A stretch of DNA of 64,000 nt, taken from Acetobacteraceae bacterium H6797 (GTDB taxonomy: Bacteria; Pseudomonadota; Alphaproteobacteria; Acetobacterales; Acetobacteraceae). Where the stretch lies: NCBI GenBank assembly GCA_015223225.1, contig JADFCQ010000003.1, positions 372,001-436,000 on the forward strand, written 5' to 3'. Under the pieces are notes generated by a model. It was given only the letters and a program-made list of their open reading frames with translations, searched no databases and was not told where the DNA came from. Made by a program: the position numbers and the translations under genes. Shown here in pieces: positions 55,543 to 64,000 of this stretch; position 1 is the stretch's first letter, and each line of letters opens with the position of its first letter.

Positions 55543-56847
55543 TCAGCTTTCCACGCCCAGGCGCCGCATCCGCTCCCACATGGTCGTGCGGGAGATGCCG
55601 AGGGCCTGGGCCGCCTCCGCCACCCGGCCGCCGCAGCGGGCCAGGACGCGCCGGATGTGGTCGCGCTCGGCCATCTCCCGCGCTTCCGCCAGCGAGACGG
55701 GGAAGGAGGGCGGCGCCTCCCGGCCGGGAAAGAGATCCTCGGCGGTAATGGCCGGCTGCTCGGCGAGCACCACGGCGCGCTCGATCCGGTTGCGCAGCTC
55801 GCGCACATTGCCGGGCCATTCATGCGCCATCAGCGCCTCGAGCGCCTCGGGGGTGAAGCTCATGCCCGGCCGCCCCAGGGCATGGGCGAAATGCGCGAGG
55901 AAGGCGGGCGCCAGATCCCGCAGATCCTCCGGCCTCTCGCGCAGCGGCGGCAGCGTCAGCTCCACCACGGCCAGGCGGTAGTAGAGATCCTCGCGGAAAT
56001 CACCTCCGGCGATGCGGCTGCCCAGATCGACATTGGTGGCGGCGACGATGCGGGCCCGCAGCGCCATTTCATGCCGCCCGCCGACGCGGGTAAAGCGCCG
56101 CTCCTGCAGCAGCCGCAGCAGCTTGGCCTGGAGCGCCGGGGCGAGTTCGCCGATTTCATCGAGAAAGAGCGTGCCGTCGCCCGCGCGTTCCGCAAAACCC
56201 TGGTGGCGTTGCAGCGCCCCGGTGAAGGCGCCGCGCTCATGGCCGAAAACCTCGCTTTCCATGAGATCGGCCGGGATGGCGGCGCAGTTCACCGCCACGA
56301 AAGGGCTGTCGGGGTTGGGGCCGAGCGCATGGAGCCGCCGCGCTGCGACTTCCTTGCCGACGCCGCTCTCCCCCGTCAGAAGAACCGGCGTCTCGACCTG
56401 CGCCAGGCGTTCGAGCTGGGCGGCCAGGCGGCGCATGGCGGGGGAATGCCAGCCGGCCTCCGCCGGTTCCGGCGGGACGACGGGCGTGGGGCTGGCGAGG
56501 CTTCTGAGCTTCTCCAGCAGGCGCTGAGGCGGAAAGGGCTTTTCGAGATAATCGTCCGCCCCCGCCCGCAGCAGCCGCACCGCCTGGCCGACATCGCCAT
56601 AGGCGGTGACGACGACGATGGGCGTGCCGCCGATCTCGGGCATGAGGCGCAGCAGCAGATCTTCCCCGCTGCCATCGGGCAGGCGGATGTCGCAGACGAT
56701 GAGCGAGGGGCGGTGCCGGCGCAGCAGCGCCTCGCCTTCGGCCAGGCTCCGCGCCCACCAGCTCTTCACGCCTTCGAGGTCGAGCCGCTGCACCAGGGAG
56801 GCGCCGAGCACGGCATCATCCTCGATCAGCAGGATGGAATGGGTCAT
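55543..56847 (-). CDS. NtrC-family sigma-54-dependent response regulator
   Basis: A 434-residue activator. It has a receiver domain (residues 1-120, phospho-acceptor Asp53 in VCDIRLPDGS), an AAA+ ATPase (Walker A GESGVGKE, the RpoN-contact loop GAFTGA, Walker B TLFLDEIGE) and a C-terminal Fis-type helix-turn-helix (VAEAAQALGISRTTMWERMR). Similar in layout to DctD. The ATG at 56847 overlaps the kinase stop; the frame is open upstream but reads the kinase gene out of frame. It is followed by the tctBA promoter region, its likely target. Confidence 0.93.
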   Translation of the reverse strand: MTHSILLIEDDAVLGASLVQRLDLEGVKSWWARSLAEGEALLRRHRPSLIVCDIRLPDGSGEDLLLRLMPEIGGTPIVVVTAYGDVGQAVRLLRAGADDYLEKPFPPQRLLEKLRSLASPTPVVPPEPAEAGWHSPAMRRLAAQLERLAQVETPVLLTGESGVGKEVAARRLHALGPNPDSPFVAVNCAAIPADLMESEVFGHERGAFTGALQRHQGFAERAGDGTLFLDEIGELAPALQAKLLRLLQERRFTRVGGRHEMALRARIVAATNVDLGSRIAGGDFREDLYYRLAVVELTLPPLRERPEDLRDLAPAFLAHFAHALGRPGMSFTPEALEALMAHEWPGNVRELRNRIERAVVLAEQPAITAEDLFPGREAPPSFPVSLAEAREMAERDHIRRVLARCGGRVAEAAQALGISRTTMWERMRRLGVES

Positions 56848-58238
56848 GACGCTTCCTCCCGCAGGCTGGGGACCTCGATGCGGATGCCGCTGCCCCCCTG
56901 GCGCGGAAGCAGGCTGATGCGCCCATCCAGCGCCGCCACGAGCCGGGCCGCGACCTCGAGCCCCAGCCCGTCGCCCGCCGCCCCGCTCGCTGCCCCTGCT
57001 GGCGCGCCGCTGAGGCGGGCGGCCTCGGCGGCGGGCAGGCCGCCGCCCTCGTCCTCCACCTCGATTCTGAGCCGCGCCCCGCGGCGGCTGGCGCTGAGCC
57101 GCACCTGGCCGCCCGGCGCCGTGGCCGCGATGGCGTTCAGCAGCAGGTTCAGCACGATCTGGCGCAGCTGCACCGCATCGGTGGGAAAGGGCGGCTCCAG
57201 CGCCACCTGCCACTCCAGCGCCACGCCCCGGCGCCGGGCCTCAGGCAGCACGAGCGTCTTGAGATCGTCGAGATCGGCGGCGGTGAGGGGCCGTGCCTCG
57301 GCGGGTGGGCGCTGTGTCGCCAAAGTGGTCTTCACCACGGTCTCGATCTGCAGCAGCCCGCGCTCCAGAAGGTCGAGCGCTCGCAGGCGCACGGCCTCGT
57401 CCTTGCCGAAATGCCTGATGGTATCGAGGGCGTTGAGCATGCCGGCGAGCGGGTTGCGCACCTCATGCGCGACCGTCGCGGCGAGCCTGCCCAGCACGGC
57501 GACCTTCTCGCGCTCGGCGAGGCGGGCGGCCAGGGCCTCGCGCTCTCGCAGATGGGCCAGCATGGTCTCAAGCGCGGCCTGGAGGCGAGCGGCCTCGCTG
57601 CGCGGCCCGGCCGGCGGCGGGCGGGCTGGGGCCATCTGCTCCAGCGCATTGGCAACGGAGAGCACCGGCCGCATCACCCGCCGGGCTATGCCCGTGGCGA
57701 TTAGGGCCGCCAGCCCGGCCAGGCCCAGGCTGGCGAGACTGAGGCCGAGGCGCAGCCCGTTCAGCCGCTCCACCACATCCGGAAAGGCCAGTTCCACGGC
57801 GGCCAGGGCCACGACCCGGCCTTCCTGCACCACCTCGCGCTGGGCCCAGGCCACGCGGCCGCCCTCGCGAGGCTCCCAGACGCTGCCCAGCTCCCCTCGC
57901 GCCATGGGCGGGTCATCATCCGCGGCACCCGCGCGGGCCAGGATGGTGCCGTCGGGCTGGCCGACAGCGATGATCCGGTCCACCACCCCCACCTGGAAGC
58001 CCAGGGCCCGTTCCAGCGCCTGCTGGAGCGTGGGGATGTCGTCATTCTCCAGGGCCTGCACGGCGGCGAGCGAGAGGCTGTCGAGATAGACGTCGGCCAT
58101 GGCCTCGGTCTGCCGATCCGCCTCCCGGCCCATGAAGATCATGGTGAGATGCGCGGTGCCGAGCCCGGTGAGGAGGATGGCCAGGCCGGCTAGCATCGGC
58201 AGCCGGGCCGCGAGCGAGACGGGCGGGTGCCAGCTCAT
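56844..58238 (-). CDS. Sensor histidine kinase partner of the NtrC-type regulator
   Basis: A 464-residue membrane kinase. A first helix (LAARLPMLAGLAILLTGLGTAHL), a periplasmic sensor part of about 130 residues, a second helix ([22 protein letters not shown]), HAMP-like linker, HisKA box (ATVAHEVRNPLAGMLNALD) and an ATPase domain with N-box QIVLNLLLNAI and G-boxes. It probably senses a carboxylate in the periplasm and phosphorylates the regulator. The ATG at 58238 gives the best N-terminus; upstream in-frame codons exist. The gap of 118 bases upstream may hold its promoter. Confidence 0.9.
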   Translation of the reverse strand: MSWHPPVSLAARLPMLAGLAILLTGLGTAHLTMIFMGREADRQTEAMADVYLDSLSLAAVQALENDDIPTLQQALERALGFQVGVVDRIIAVGQPDGTILARAGAADDDPPMARGELGSVWEPREGGRVAWAQREVVQEGRVVALAAVELAFPDVVERLNGLRLGLSLASLGLAGLAALIATGIARRVMRPVLSVANALEQMAPARPPPAGPRSEAARLQAALETMLAHLREREALAARLAEREKVAVLGRLAATVAHEVRNPLAGMLNALDTIRHFGKDEAVRLRALDLLERGLLQIETVVKTTLATQRPPAEARPLTAADLDDLKTLVLPEARRRGVALEWQVALEPPFPTDAVQLRQIVLNLLLNAIAATAPGGQVRLSASRRGARLRIEVEDEGGGLPAAEAARLSGAPAGAASGAAGDGLGLEVAARLVAALDGRISLLPRQGGSGIRIEVPSLREEAS

Positions 58239-58356
58239 GCGGGCCGGAAGCTCGAGGGGGCCTCCTGACGGGGCCAGGCCAGCGGCCAGGATACACGTGC
58301 CAACATGACAGGCACGCAATCTAAGGCGCTGGCTCCCCCGCGTCAAAAAGCCGGGG

Positions 58357-59403
58357 CTAGGCGCCCTGGCGCGCGGCCAGGATCATCTCCGCGATCTTCA
58401 GGAACTGGCCGGAGGAGACGGCGGGCTCCTCGCGCCGGTCCGCGCCGCTGTTGCGCGCCATGGCCTTGGCATCGCTCACCGCGCGCCGATGCACGATCAC
58501 CATATCGACCGCCGGCAGCACCAGGATGAATTGTCCGAAATGGCCCGAGGCGAGGAAGGAGCCCTTCCATTCCGGCCGCCCTTCGTCGCGCGGCGTCCAC
58601 CAGTAATAGCCATAGCCGGAATGGCCGGCATGGAAGCGGCCGTGCATCTCCTCGGCGCGGACATGGGTGCGCGTGCTCTCGCGCATCCATTCGGCGGGGA
58701 TGATCCGCTGCCCGCCCCAATCGCCTTCGCGCAGCGCGAGAAGGCCGAGGCGCGCCATGTCCCGCGCCGAGAGGAACATGTGATAGGCGAGGAAGCGCGA
58801 CTTGTCGGGATAGCCGAGCATGCGCTGGCGCGAGCGGTCGAAATCCTCGAAGCCCAGCGGGCGGGCGAAAACCTGCTCCAGTGCGTCATGCACCGCAATG
58901 CCCGTGAGCTGCTCGAAGACGGCGCCCGCGACGTTGAAATCCCAGTTATTGTAATGAAAGTAGGTGCCCGGCTGCTGCGAGCCGCGCGGCGGGATGGCGG
59001 TTTCGTCGCCGCCGGGGCTGCCGGCGGGGTAATAGACGCCGGAGCGGCTGGTCAGGATATCGCGCAGCCGCGCCTGGCGTTCGATCGGCAGCAGGCCTTC
59101 GACATCGTCGATGCCCAAAGCCTCCATCGTGAGATCGAGGTCGATCTTACCGGCCGCGACATAGGGGCCGTAGAGCATCGACATGACGCTCTTGCGCGCG
59201 GAGGCGAGGTAGCTGACCTCCGCGATATCGCCATAGCGATGCACGCCTTGCGCGCCCTTCACGACCATGAGCGAGGTGGTCGGCAGCGTGGCGAGATGGG
59301 CATCGACCGCCGCCAGTCGCGCGGCGTCGAACCCCGCGAGGGCCGGATCGACGAAATCCCATTGCGCACCGGGCACGCGCGCGCCCTCCGATGAAATCGT
59401 CAT
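58357..59403 (-). CDS. Serine hydrolase of the beta-lactamase class C / esterase family
   Basis: A 348-residue protein with the SxxK nucleophile at Ser68-Lys71 (SARKS) and the second motif Tyr151-Asn153 (YNN). The third element near HFGQFI is of the esterase/6-aminohexanoate-hydrolase type rather than KTG. No signal peptide is seen, so it acts in the cytosol. Likely activity is on an amide or ester; the substrate is unknown. It lies 51 bases downstream of the binding-protein gene and is probably in the same LysR-controlled operon. Confidence 0.83.
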   Translation of the reverse strand: MTISSEGARVPGAQWDFVDPALAGFDAARLAAVDAHLATLPTTSLMVVKGAQGVHRYGDIAEVSYLASARKSVMSMLYGPYVAAGKIDLDLTMEALGIDDVEGLLPIERQARLRDILTSRSGVYYPAGSPGGDETAIPPRGSQQPGTYFHYNNWDFNVAGAVFEQLTGIAVHDALEQVFARPLGFEDFDRSRQRMLGYPDKSRFLAYHMFLSARDMARLGLLALREGDWGGQRIIPAEWMRESTRTHVRAEEMHGRFHAGHSGYGYYWWTPRDEGRPEWKGSFLASGHFGQFILVLPAVDMVIVHRRAVSDAKAMARNSGADRREEPAVSSGQFLKIAEMILAARQGA

Positions 59404-59454
59404 CGTGCAATATCCTTTTCCGTGCCGGGTTCTTTGTCAGGCGCTGCGCCGGGC

Positions 59455-61017
59455 TCAGGGCCGTGCCGCGCGAACGTCTTTGGCGAGCGTCCGCTCATCG
59501 ACGCGGGGCGTGTAGTCCAGCCCCTCGCGCAGCGCCCAGGTGTTGCTCTGGTGGTAGAGCGGGATGATGGCGCCATCGCCCATTGCCTGTCGCGTCGCCT
59601 CGATCAACAGCGCCTCGCGGGCCGGCGGATCGAAGGTGGAGGCCGCGCGGGCGGTCAGCGCATCGAGCGCCGGGTTGCTGTAGCCCATGTCGTTCGACGC
59701 GCCGGTGCCGCGCGACGGATCGCGCGTGCCGAGGACGTTGACCAGCATGGAGGTCGCATCGAAGGTCGCGTTGCCCAAGCCCACGAGCGAGATGGCGAAA
59801 CTGCCGTTCTGCGCGGAATAGGCGCTCCAGGGCAGGGAGACGAGCGTGGTGCGCACGCCTATGCGCGTCCACATCTGGGCGATGGCCTGGCCGATGGCGG
59901 GCGCGTTCGGGTAGCGGTCCGAGGGCACATGCAGCGTGAGGCGGAAACCGTCCGGGAAGCCCGCCTGCTTCAGCAGCGCCCGCGCCTCATCGGGTGCGGG
60001 GGCCGGGACGCGAAGAGTAGCGTCGTAGGAGAAAGTGCCGGCGGGCAGAATCTGCGCCGTCGCGGTCGCCGTGCCTTCCATGACGCGCTCGACCAGCGCC
60101 TGGCGGTTGATCGCGACGGAGAGCGCCTGGCGCACTTCGCGCTTGGCCAGCGGATTGGCGGGCAGGGGGCTGCCATCGGCGGCGGTGGCGAAGGCGGGGT
60201 TGGGCAGTTGCGGCTTGCTGGAGGGCGCGAGGTAGATCACCCGCAGCCCCGCGCCGCTGACGACGCGCACACCCGCCGTCTGCCGCAGGCGCGGAAGATC
60301 GGCCGCGCCGGGCATCTCGATCATGTCCACGTCGCGCGAGAGCAGGGCGGCGGTGCGGCTCGCGGCATTGGGCATCATGCGATAGGTCGCCTTCTCCCAG
60401 GCCGGGCTGCCGTTCCACCAGCCGGGATTGCGGGCGAGTTCCACGCGCTCACCGGGGTTGAAGCGCAGCAGGCGATAGGCGCCGGTGCCGATCGCCGCCT
60501 TGCCGCTGTTGTAATCGGCCGTGGTCGCGCCTTCGCCCACATGGCGGGAGACGATGGCGACATTGGCGAGATCGCCCGGCAGGCCCGGCGAGGGCGCCTT
60601 GGTTTCGATGCGCAGCAGGAGGGGGCTGATTTCCGTCACCGCCCCGATATTGCGCAGGAAGCCGCCGAAGCCGCCGGGGCTGTTCGGCACGCTGCGGGCA
60701 CGGGTGAGGCTGAAGGCGACGTCATCGCCCGTCAGCGGCTTGCCGTCATGCCAGGTCACGCCGGAGCGGAGCTTGAATTCCCAGGCCGTCTCGCCGATCG
60801 GCGCCCAGCTTTCCGCGAGGCCAGGGCGCAACTGCCCGTCGGGGCCGCGCTCGACCAGCCGGTCGAAAATCTGCATCGCGAGGCTGTTGTTCGGCGAGGC
60901 ATTATGAAAATGCGGGTCCATCGAGGTGACGGCGCCGGCCATGCCGATCGTCAGATCCTCCGCCCGCACCTGGGTGGCGAGCAGGCAGGCGGCGAGAGTA
61001 AGCGAACGGACCAGCAT
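59455..61017 (-). CDS. ABC transporter substrate-binding protein, family 5 (peptide type)
   Basis: A 520-residue periplasmic protein with a Sec signal peptide (LVRSLTLAACLLATQVRA). Family 5 features are the start LTIGMAGAVTSMDPHFHN, AESWAPIGETAWEFKLRSGV, WHDGKPLTGDDVAFSL and GTGAYRLLRF. The ATG at 61017 is preceded by GGAG; a TTG at 61029 overlaps that site. It has no transporter genes beside it. It diverges from the LysR gene, which suggests regulation by it. Confidence 0.88.
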   Translation of the reverse strand: MLVRSLTLAACLLATQVRAEDLTIGMAGAVTSMDPHFHNASPNNSLAMQIFDRLVERGPDGQLRPGLAESWAPIGETAWEFKLRSGVTWHDGKPLTGDDVAFSLTRARSVPNSPGGFGGFLRNIGAVTEISPLLLRIETKAPSPGLPGDLANVAIVSRHVGEGATTADYNSGKAAIGTGAYRLLRFNPGERVELARNPGWWNGSPAWEKATYRMMPNAASRTAALLSRDVDMIEMPGAADLPRLRQTAGVRVVSGAGLRVIYLAPSSKPQLPNPAFATAADGSPLPANPLAKREVRQALSVAINRQALVERVMEGTATATAQILPAGTFSYDATLRVPAPAPDEARALLKQAGFPDGFRLTLHVPSDRYPNAPAIGQAIAQMWTRIGVRTTLVSLPWSAYSAQNGSFAISLVGLGNATFDATSMLVNVLGTRDPSRGTGASNDMGYSNPALDALTARAASTFDPPAREALLIEATRQAMGDGAIIPLYHQSNTWALREGLDYTPRVDERTLAKDVRAARP

Positions 61018-61070
61018 GCGGGTCTCCAAGGGCGAGAAGCGGGCGGGAGCTCATTTCCTGTCATGCTTGG

Positions 61071-61110
61071 TTCACCGTCAAATCGATGATTATCATCGGG
61101 ACCATGCATG
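61071..61110. repeat. 40-nt repeated element, copy 1
   Basis: Shares 29 of 40 positions with 63686-63725, including an unbroken 13-mer CCGTCAAATCGAT at 61075-61087 and CATC-x-GGA-x-CATGCA at the end. It lies in the divergent promoter region of lysR and the binding-protein gene and contains the palindrome at 61084-61098. Confidence 0.6.
61084..61098. promoter_or_regulatory. Predicted LysR-family binding site
   Basis: CGATGA-TTA-TCATCG, a perfect 6-3-6 inverted repeat between the divergent LysR and binding-protein genes, the classical place for an autoregulatory LysR box. Confidence 0.6.
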
Positions 61111-62069
61111 CCATGGATAATCGCCGGCCGCCGCGCAGCCTGCTCAGCCTCGACCTCAACCTGCTCAAGGCGCTGGATGCGCTGTTTCAGGCCCGCCATA
61201 TCACGCGGGCGGGGCAGAGCATCGGCCTCTCGCAGCCGGCGATGAGCCATGCGCTGGGCCGGTTGCGCGCGACGTTCGAGGATGAGCTTTTCCTGCGCGG
61301 CCCGAACGGCCTGGTGCCGACCGCGCGCTGCCAGGCGCTGGCGGCCTCGGTGCGTCAGGCGCTGGACCTCGTGCAGCAGGCCGTGGCGGAGCCCGCGGCC
61401 TTCGACCCGGCCGAGACGCGCCGGCATTTCCGCGTCGGTATGAATGACCTGGTCTCGACGACGCTGCTGCCCGACCTCGTGCGCGCGCTGCGTGAGCAGG
61501 CGCCCCTGGTGAGCCTGGAAGTCACGCATCTGCCGCGCGCGACCAGCCCCGGCCAGGGCGGGCTGCCGGAATTGCTGGATGACGGGAAGATCGACCTCGC
61601 CATCGGCCAGATCGGGCCCTTGCCCGCGCGTCTGCGCGTGGAGCGGCTGGTGGAGGAGCCGCAGGTCTGCGTGCTCGCGGCCGGGCATGAGGCGGCGGCG
61701 AAGCCCTTCGACCTCGCCGCCTTCGCCGGGCTCAATCATGTCAAGGTCTCGTCCTATCCAACGCGCAAGGGCTGGATCGACGAGGCGCTGGAAGAGCGCG
61801 GCCTCCGCCGGCATGTCGCGGTGGTGGTCCCGCATTTCACCGCGGCCTTGCAACTCGTGGTCGCGACCGACCTGATCGCGACCCTGCCGCTCAGCACCAC
61901 GAGGGCGCTGGGGCCGAAGCAACTGGCGATCCGCCCGCTGCCCTTGCCGCCCCGGATGCATTCGCTGGACCTCTGCTGGCTCCAGGCGATGGATAGCGAC
62001 CCTGGCCTTGCCTGGCTGCGCGCGACGATCGCGCGGATCGTCGCGGCCATGCCGGTTATCGAGGCCTAA
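61104..62069 (+). CDS. LysR-family transcriptional regulator
   Basis: A 321-residue regulator: N-terminal winged helix-turn-helix (LLSLDLNLLKALDALFQARHITRAGQSIGLSQPAMSHALGRLR across its length) and a C-terminal periplasmic-binding-like effector domain of the NodD/LinR-like type (FRVGMNDLVSTTLLPDL). An ATG at 61086 lies inside the palindrome, so I choose 61104; 61113 is equally possible. Likely targets are the divergent binding-protein/serine-hydrolase operon and the convergent amidase. Confidence 0.88.
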   Translation: MHAMDNRRPPRSLLSLDLNLLKALDALFQARHITRAGQSIGLSQPAMSHALGRLRATFEDELFLRGPNGLVPTARCQALAASVRQALDLVQQAVAEPAAFDPAETRRHFRVGMNDLVSTTLLPDLVRALREQAPLVSLEVTHLPRATSPGQGGLPELLDDGKIDLAIGQIGPLPARLRVERLVEEPQVCVLAAGHEAAAKPFDLAAFAGLNHVKVSSYPTRKGWIDEALEERGLRRHVAVVVPHFTAALQLVVATDLIATLPLSTTRALGPKQLAIRPLPLPPRMHSLDLCWLQAMDSDPGLAWLRATIARIVAAMPVIEA

Positions 62070-62078
62070 GCCTGCCTC

Positions 62079-63590
62079 TCAGCTTTCGAGCGCGGTGGGC
62101 AGGCGGCGCGGGCCGGGCCCGTCCAGCAGCGGCTCCAGCGCCATGCCGAGGCGCAGCAGCATCGCCTCGTCATAGTGCTTGGCCATGAACTGCACACTCG
62201 TCGGCAGGCCCTGGGCGTTGAAGCCGCTGCGCAGCGCGAGGGCCGGGTGGCCTGTGATGCTCGCGGGCACCATCGCATTCTCCAGCATGAAGGCCGCGAC
62301 CTCGGCCGGCGGATCGAACCGCCCGGCGACGTGGAAGGTGCCGGGGAGGAAGAGCGCATCCATGCCGCGCAGGAAGGCTTCCATCTCCGCCGAGAGTTCC
62401 GCCGCCTGCTTCACCGCGCGGGCATAGTCGAGCACGTTGGTGCTGGTGGCGCGCGGGAGCCTGTCGCGAATGCCCTGGCCGACGCGGCTCGGATCCGGCG
62501 AGATCAGGTCGATATTGGAGATGTAGAATTCCACGCCGCCGATCACGCCCGCGACCTTGCCGTAGGTGGCGAGGGATTGCGGCAGGTTGACGGGGACGAG
62601 CATGGCCCCCTGATCGCGCAGCGCGGCCTCGCAGCGCTCGAGCCCGGCCGCGACATCGGGCGAGATCTTGACCCATTCGGCGCCGTCGCGCCGCACCACG
62701 CCGATGCGAAGGCCGGCGAGGCTCCTCGGTGCCTCCGGGTTGAAGGCGAAGGGCGGCACTTCGGCCGACATCGGGTCCCGCTGGTCGAAGCCCGACATGG
62801 CCTGGAGCGCGAGGCCGCAATCGGCGACATGCCAAGCGATGGGCCCGACCGTGTCGCGCGACCAGGTATTCTCCAGCGCGCCATAGCGGCTGATGCGGCC
62901 ATAGGTGGGCTTCAGCCCCTGCCCACCGCAGGCCGCGGCCGGCAGGCGGACGGAACCGCCCGTGTCGGAACCCACGCCGATCAGCACCGTGCGCCCGCCC
63001 ACGCCCGCGCCGGGCCCGGTGGAGGAACCGCCGGCGAAACGCGCCAGGTCCCACGGGTTGCGGGCGAGGGGGTGCGGCAGGTCACCATAGAGCTTGACAG
63101 TGCCAGTCGCGAACTCGCCCGTGTCCATTTTGCCGAGCAGTACAGCGCCCGCGTTCTGCATCCGCTCGACGGCGGCAGAGCGCACGCCGGCATAGCGGCT
63201 GAGGTCGACGCGCGAATTATTGGTGGTCGGGATGTCGCCGGTGAAGAACAGATCCTTCACGCCGAAGGGGATGCCATGCATCGGGCCGCGATCCTGCCCG
63301 GCGAGCAATTCGCGCTCCGCCTGCTTCGCCGCCGCCCGAGCCTCGGGGGCCGCCACATGGATGAAGCTGCCCAGCCGCGCATCGACCTTCTCGATCCGGG
63401 CGAGATAGGCCTCGGTCAGTTCGACGGGGCTGATCTGACGGGCGCGCATCAGGCGCCCGGCTTCGGTCGCGGAAAGCTGCGTCAGATCCTGGGAGGAGGG
63501 GCGGGGCTGCGCGCGCGCCGCACCGGCGGCGAGGGCAAGCGAAGCGCCGCCGGCAAGGAGATGCCTGCGCGTCAGGGCATGGCCGGACAT
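62079..63590 (-). CDS. Exported amidase-signature enzyme
   Basis: A 503-residue amidase with a twin-arginine signal (ALTRRHLLAGGASLALAAGA) ending ARAQ, so it acts in the periplasm. The catalytic triad is intact: Lys112 (GVKDLFF), Ser189 in GGSSTGPG and Ser213 in GSDTGGS, with the family's 24-residue serine spacing. It ends 9 bases from the convergent lysR stop. Upstream is copy 2 of the 40-nt element. Together with the binding protein this suggests uptake and breakdown of an amide. Confidence 0.88.
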   Translation of the reverse strand: MSGHALTRRHLLAGGASLALAAGAARAQPRPSSQDLTQLSATEAGRLMRARQISPVELTEAYLARIEKVDARLGSFIHVAAPEARAAAKQAERELLAGQDRGPMHGIPFGVKDLFFTGDIPTTNNSRVDLSRYAGVRSAAVERMQNAGAVLLGKMDTGEFATGTVKLYGDLPHPLARNPWDLARFAGGSSTGPGAGVGGRTVLIGVGSDTGGSVRLPAAACGGQGLKPTYGRISRYGALENTWSRDTVGPIAWHVADCGLALQAMSGFDQRDPMSAEVPPFAFNPEAPRSLAGLRIGVVRRDGAEWVKISPDVAAGLERCEAALRDQGAMLVPVNLPQSLATYGKVAGVIGGVEFYISNIDLISPDPSRVGQGIRDRLPRATSTNVLDYARAVKQAAELSAEMEAFLRGMDALFLPGTFHVAGRFDPPAEVAAFMLENAMVPASITGHPALALRSGFNAQGLPTSVQFMAKHYDEAMLLRLGMALEPLLDGPGPRRLPTALES

Positions 63591-63836
63591 GGGAGAAGTT
63601 CCTGTTATTTTGGTGAAGCCTGGAGGGAGACCGCCATGCCCGAGGGAAGGGGCGGAAACCAGCGCGCGATAATGGCGAGGCGCAATTCCCCGTCAAATCG
63701 ATAGGATGCATCTGGATCATGCACCGTATCTATCCTGGGCGCCTCTAGGCGTTGATTGACGGGGCGGCGCGCCTGGTGGCACATATTCAATACCAGTTAT
63801 TGTTCATCAATATAACTCGCGCCCCGTAGGAGCTTC
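63591..63836. other. Divergent intergenic region, amidase / enoyl-CoA hydratase
   Basis: 246 bp without a gene. It contains repeat copy 2 (63686-63725). The last 60 bases are A+T-rich and hold AGGAG before the ATG at 63837. No unambiguous -35/-10 pair was found. Confidence 0.5.
63686..63725. repeat. 40-nt repeated element, copy 2
   Basis: Matches copy 1 at 61071-61110 in 29 of 40 positions, with the same 13-mer CCGTCAAATCGAT at 63690-63702. It is in the same orientation and lies 96 bp upstream of the amidase start. The inner half-sites CGAT and CATC are kept although the perfect palindrome is not. Confidence 0.6.
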
Positions 63837-64000
63837 ATGTCCGACATCATCCTCGACTGGCTCGAACCCCGCCTCGCGCGCGTGACGATCAACCGCCCGG
63901 CACGGCGCAATGCGCTCGATGGCCAGGCCTGGGCGGATCTCGAGCGGAACTTCCGCGCCCTGGCGGCCGAGCCGGGGCTGCGCGGCGTGATCCTGACCGG
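63837..64000 (+). CDS. Enoyl-CoA hydratase/isomerase family protein (3' truncated by window end)
   Basis: Only the first 54 codons are inside the window. MSDIILDWLEPRLARVTINRPARRNALDG... reads as the crotonase-fold N-terminus: a VTINRPxxRNAL stretch around residues 16-27 that binds the CoA moiety, followed by helix WADLERNF and RGVILTG. The ATG at 63837 has TAGGAG upstream. The specific reaction cannot be told from this fragment. Confidence 0.85.
   Translation, partial: MSDIILDWLEPRLARVTINRPARRNALDGQAWADLERNFRALAAEPGLRGVILT

Noticed and set aside
58287..58303. Minus-strand TTGGCACG resembling the -24 of a sigma-54 promoter upstream of the sensor kinase
   Set aside because: Ten bases after the GG the sequence reads CT, not GC, so the essential -12 element is missing.
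1..64000. CRISPR arrays, insertion sequences, integrases, toxin-antitoxin pairs and phage genes
   Set aside because: None was found. No direct-repeat arrays, transposase or integrase motifs are visible among the recognised genes.

Overview
The window is a contiguous piece of a high-G+C alphaproteobacterial chromosome, most likely an Acetobacteraceae (Roseomonas-like) member. The basis is the base composition, the conserved order nuoG-N / birA / coaX / rnj / DUF1467 / proS / lolC / lolD, the short alphaproteobacterial prolyl-tRNA synthetase, and the many solute-binding-protein, Tct and hydantoinase genes typical of that family. I see no insertion sequence, prophage, CRISPR array or rRNA operon. 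Coding density is very high and many neighbouring genes overlap by 1-8 bases.

Layout. 1-16348: housekeeping block (complex I genes nuoG(partial)-N, biotin ligase, pantothenate kinase, RNase J, DUF1467 membrane protein, proS, lipoprotein export lolC/lolD). A 480-bp gap at 12632-13111 holds two Rho-independent terminators and a possible small RNA. 16527-18879: an orphan peptide-type binding protein, then an A+T-rich leader and a PagL-like outer-membrane protein. 18914-25569 (minus): a SYLF lipoprotein-like protein, the Anbu proteasome-like peptidase with its alpha-E and circularly permuted ATP-grasp partners, an amidase and a DUF1194 protein. 25653-37389: a divergent locus resembling fructose-amine (Amadori compound) catabolism: FAD oxidoreductase and GntR regulator on one strand; FrlB-like deglycase, FrlD-like kinase, hydantoinase/oxoprolinase A and B, and an oligopeptide ABC transporter (with a permease-ATPase fusion) on the other. 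37469-50185: mixed metabolic genes, tRNA-Leu(UAA), two class III aminotransferases, pirin, an MBL hydrolase, an HWE histidine kinase and two HAD hydrolases. 50318-53337: two luciferase-like monooxygenases and DedA. 53382-58238 (minus): TctBA tricarboxylate transporter with its NtrC-type two-component system. 58357-63590: LysR regulator with a peptide-type binding protein, a serine hydrolase and a Tat-exported amidase. The window ends inside an enoyl-CoA hydratase.

The strongest regulatory reading is the tctBA promoter. It has a near-consensus sigma-54 element (GG-N10-GC), two 18-bp inverted repeats 32 bp apart upstream, and an A+T-rich stretch between them, all directly downstream of an NtrC-family activator gene. 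Other sites read from the sequence are a perfect TGGTATATACCA palindrome on the frlB-like promoter and a 40-nt element (29/40 identical) found upstream of both the LysR-divergent binding protein and the amidase.
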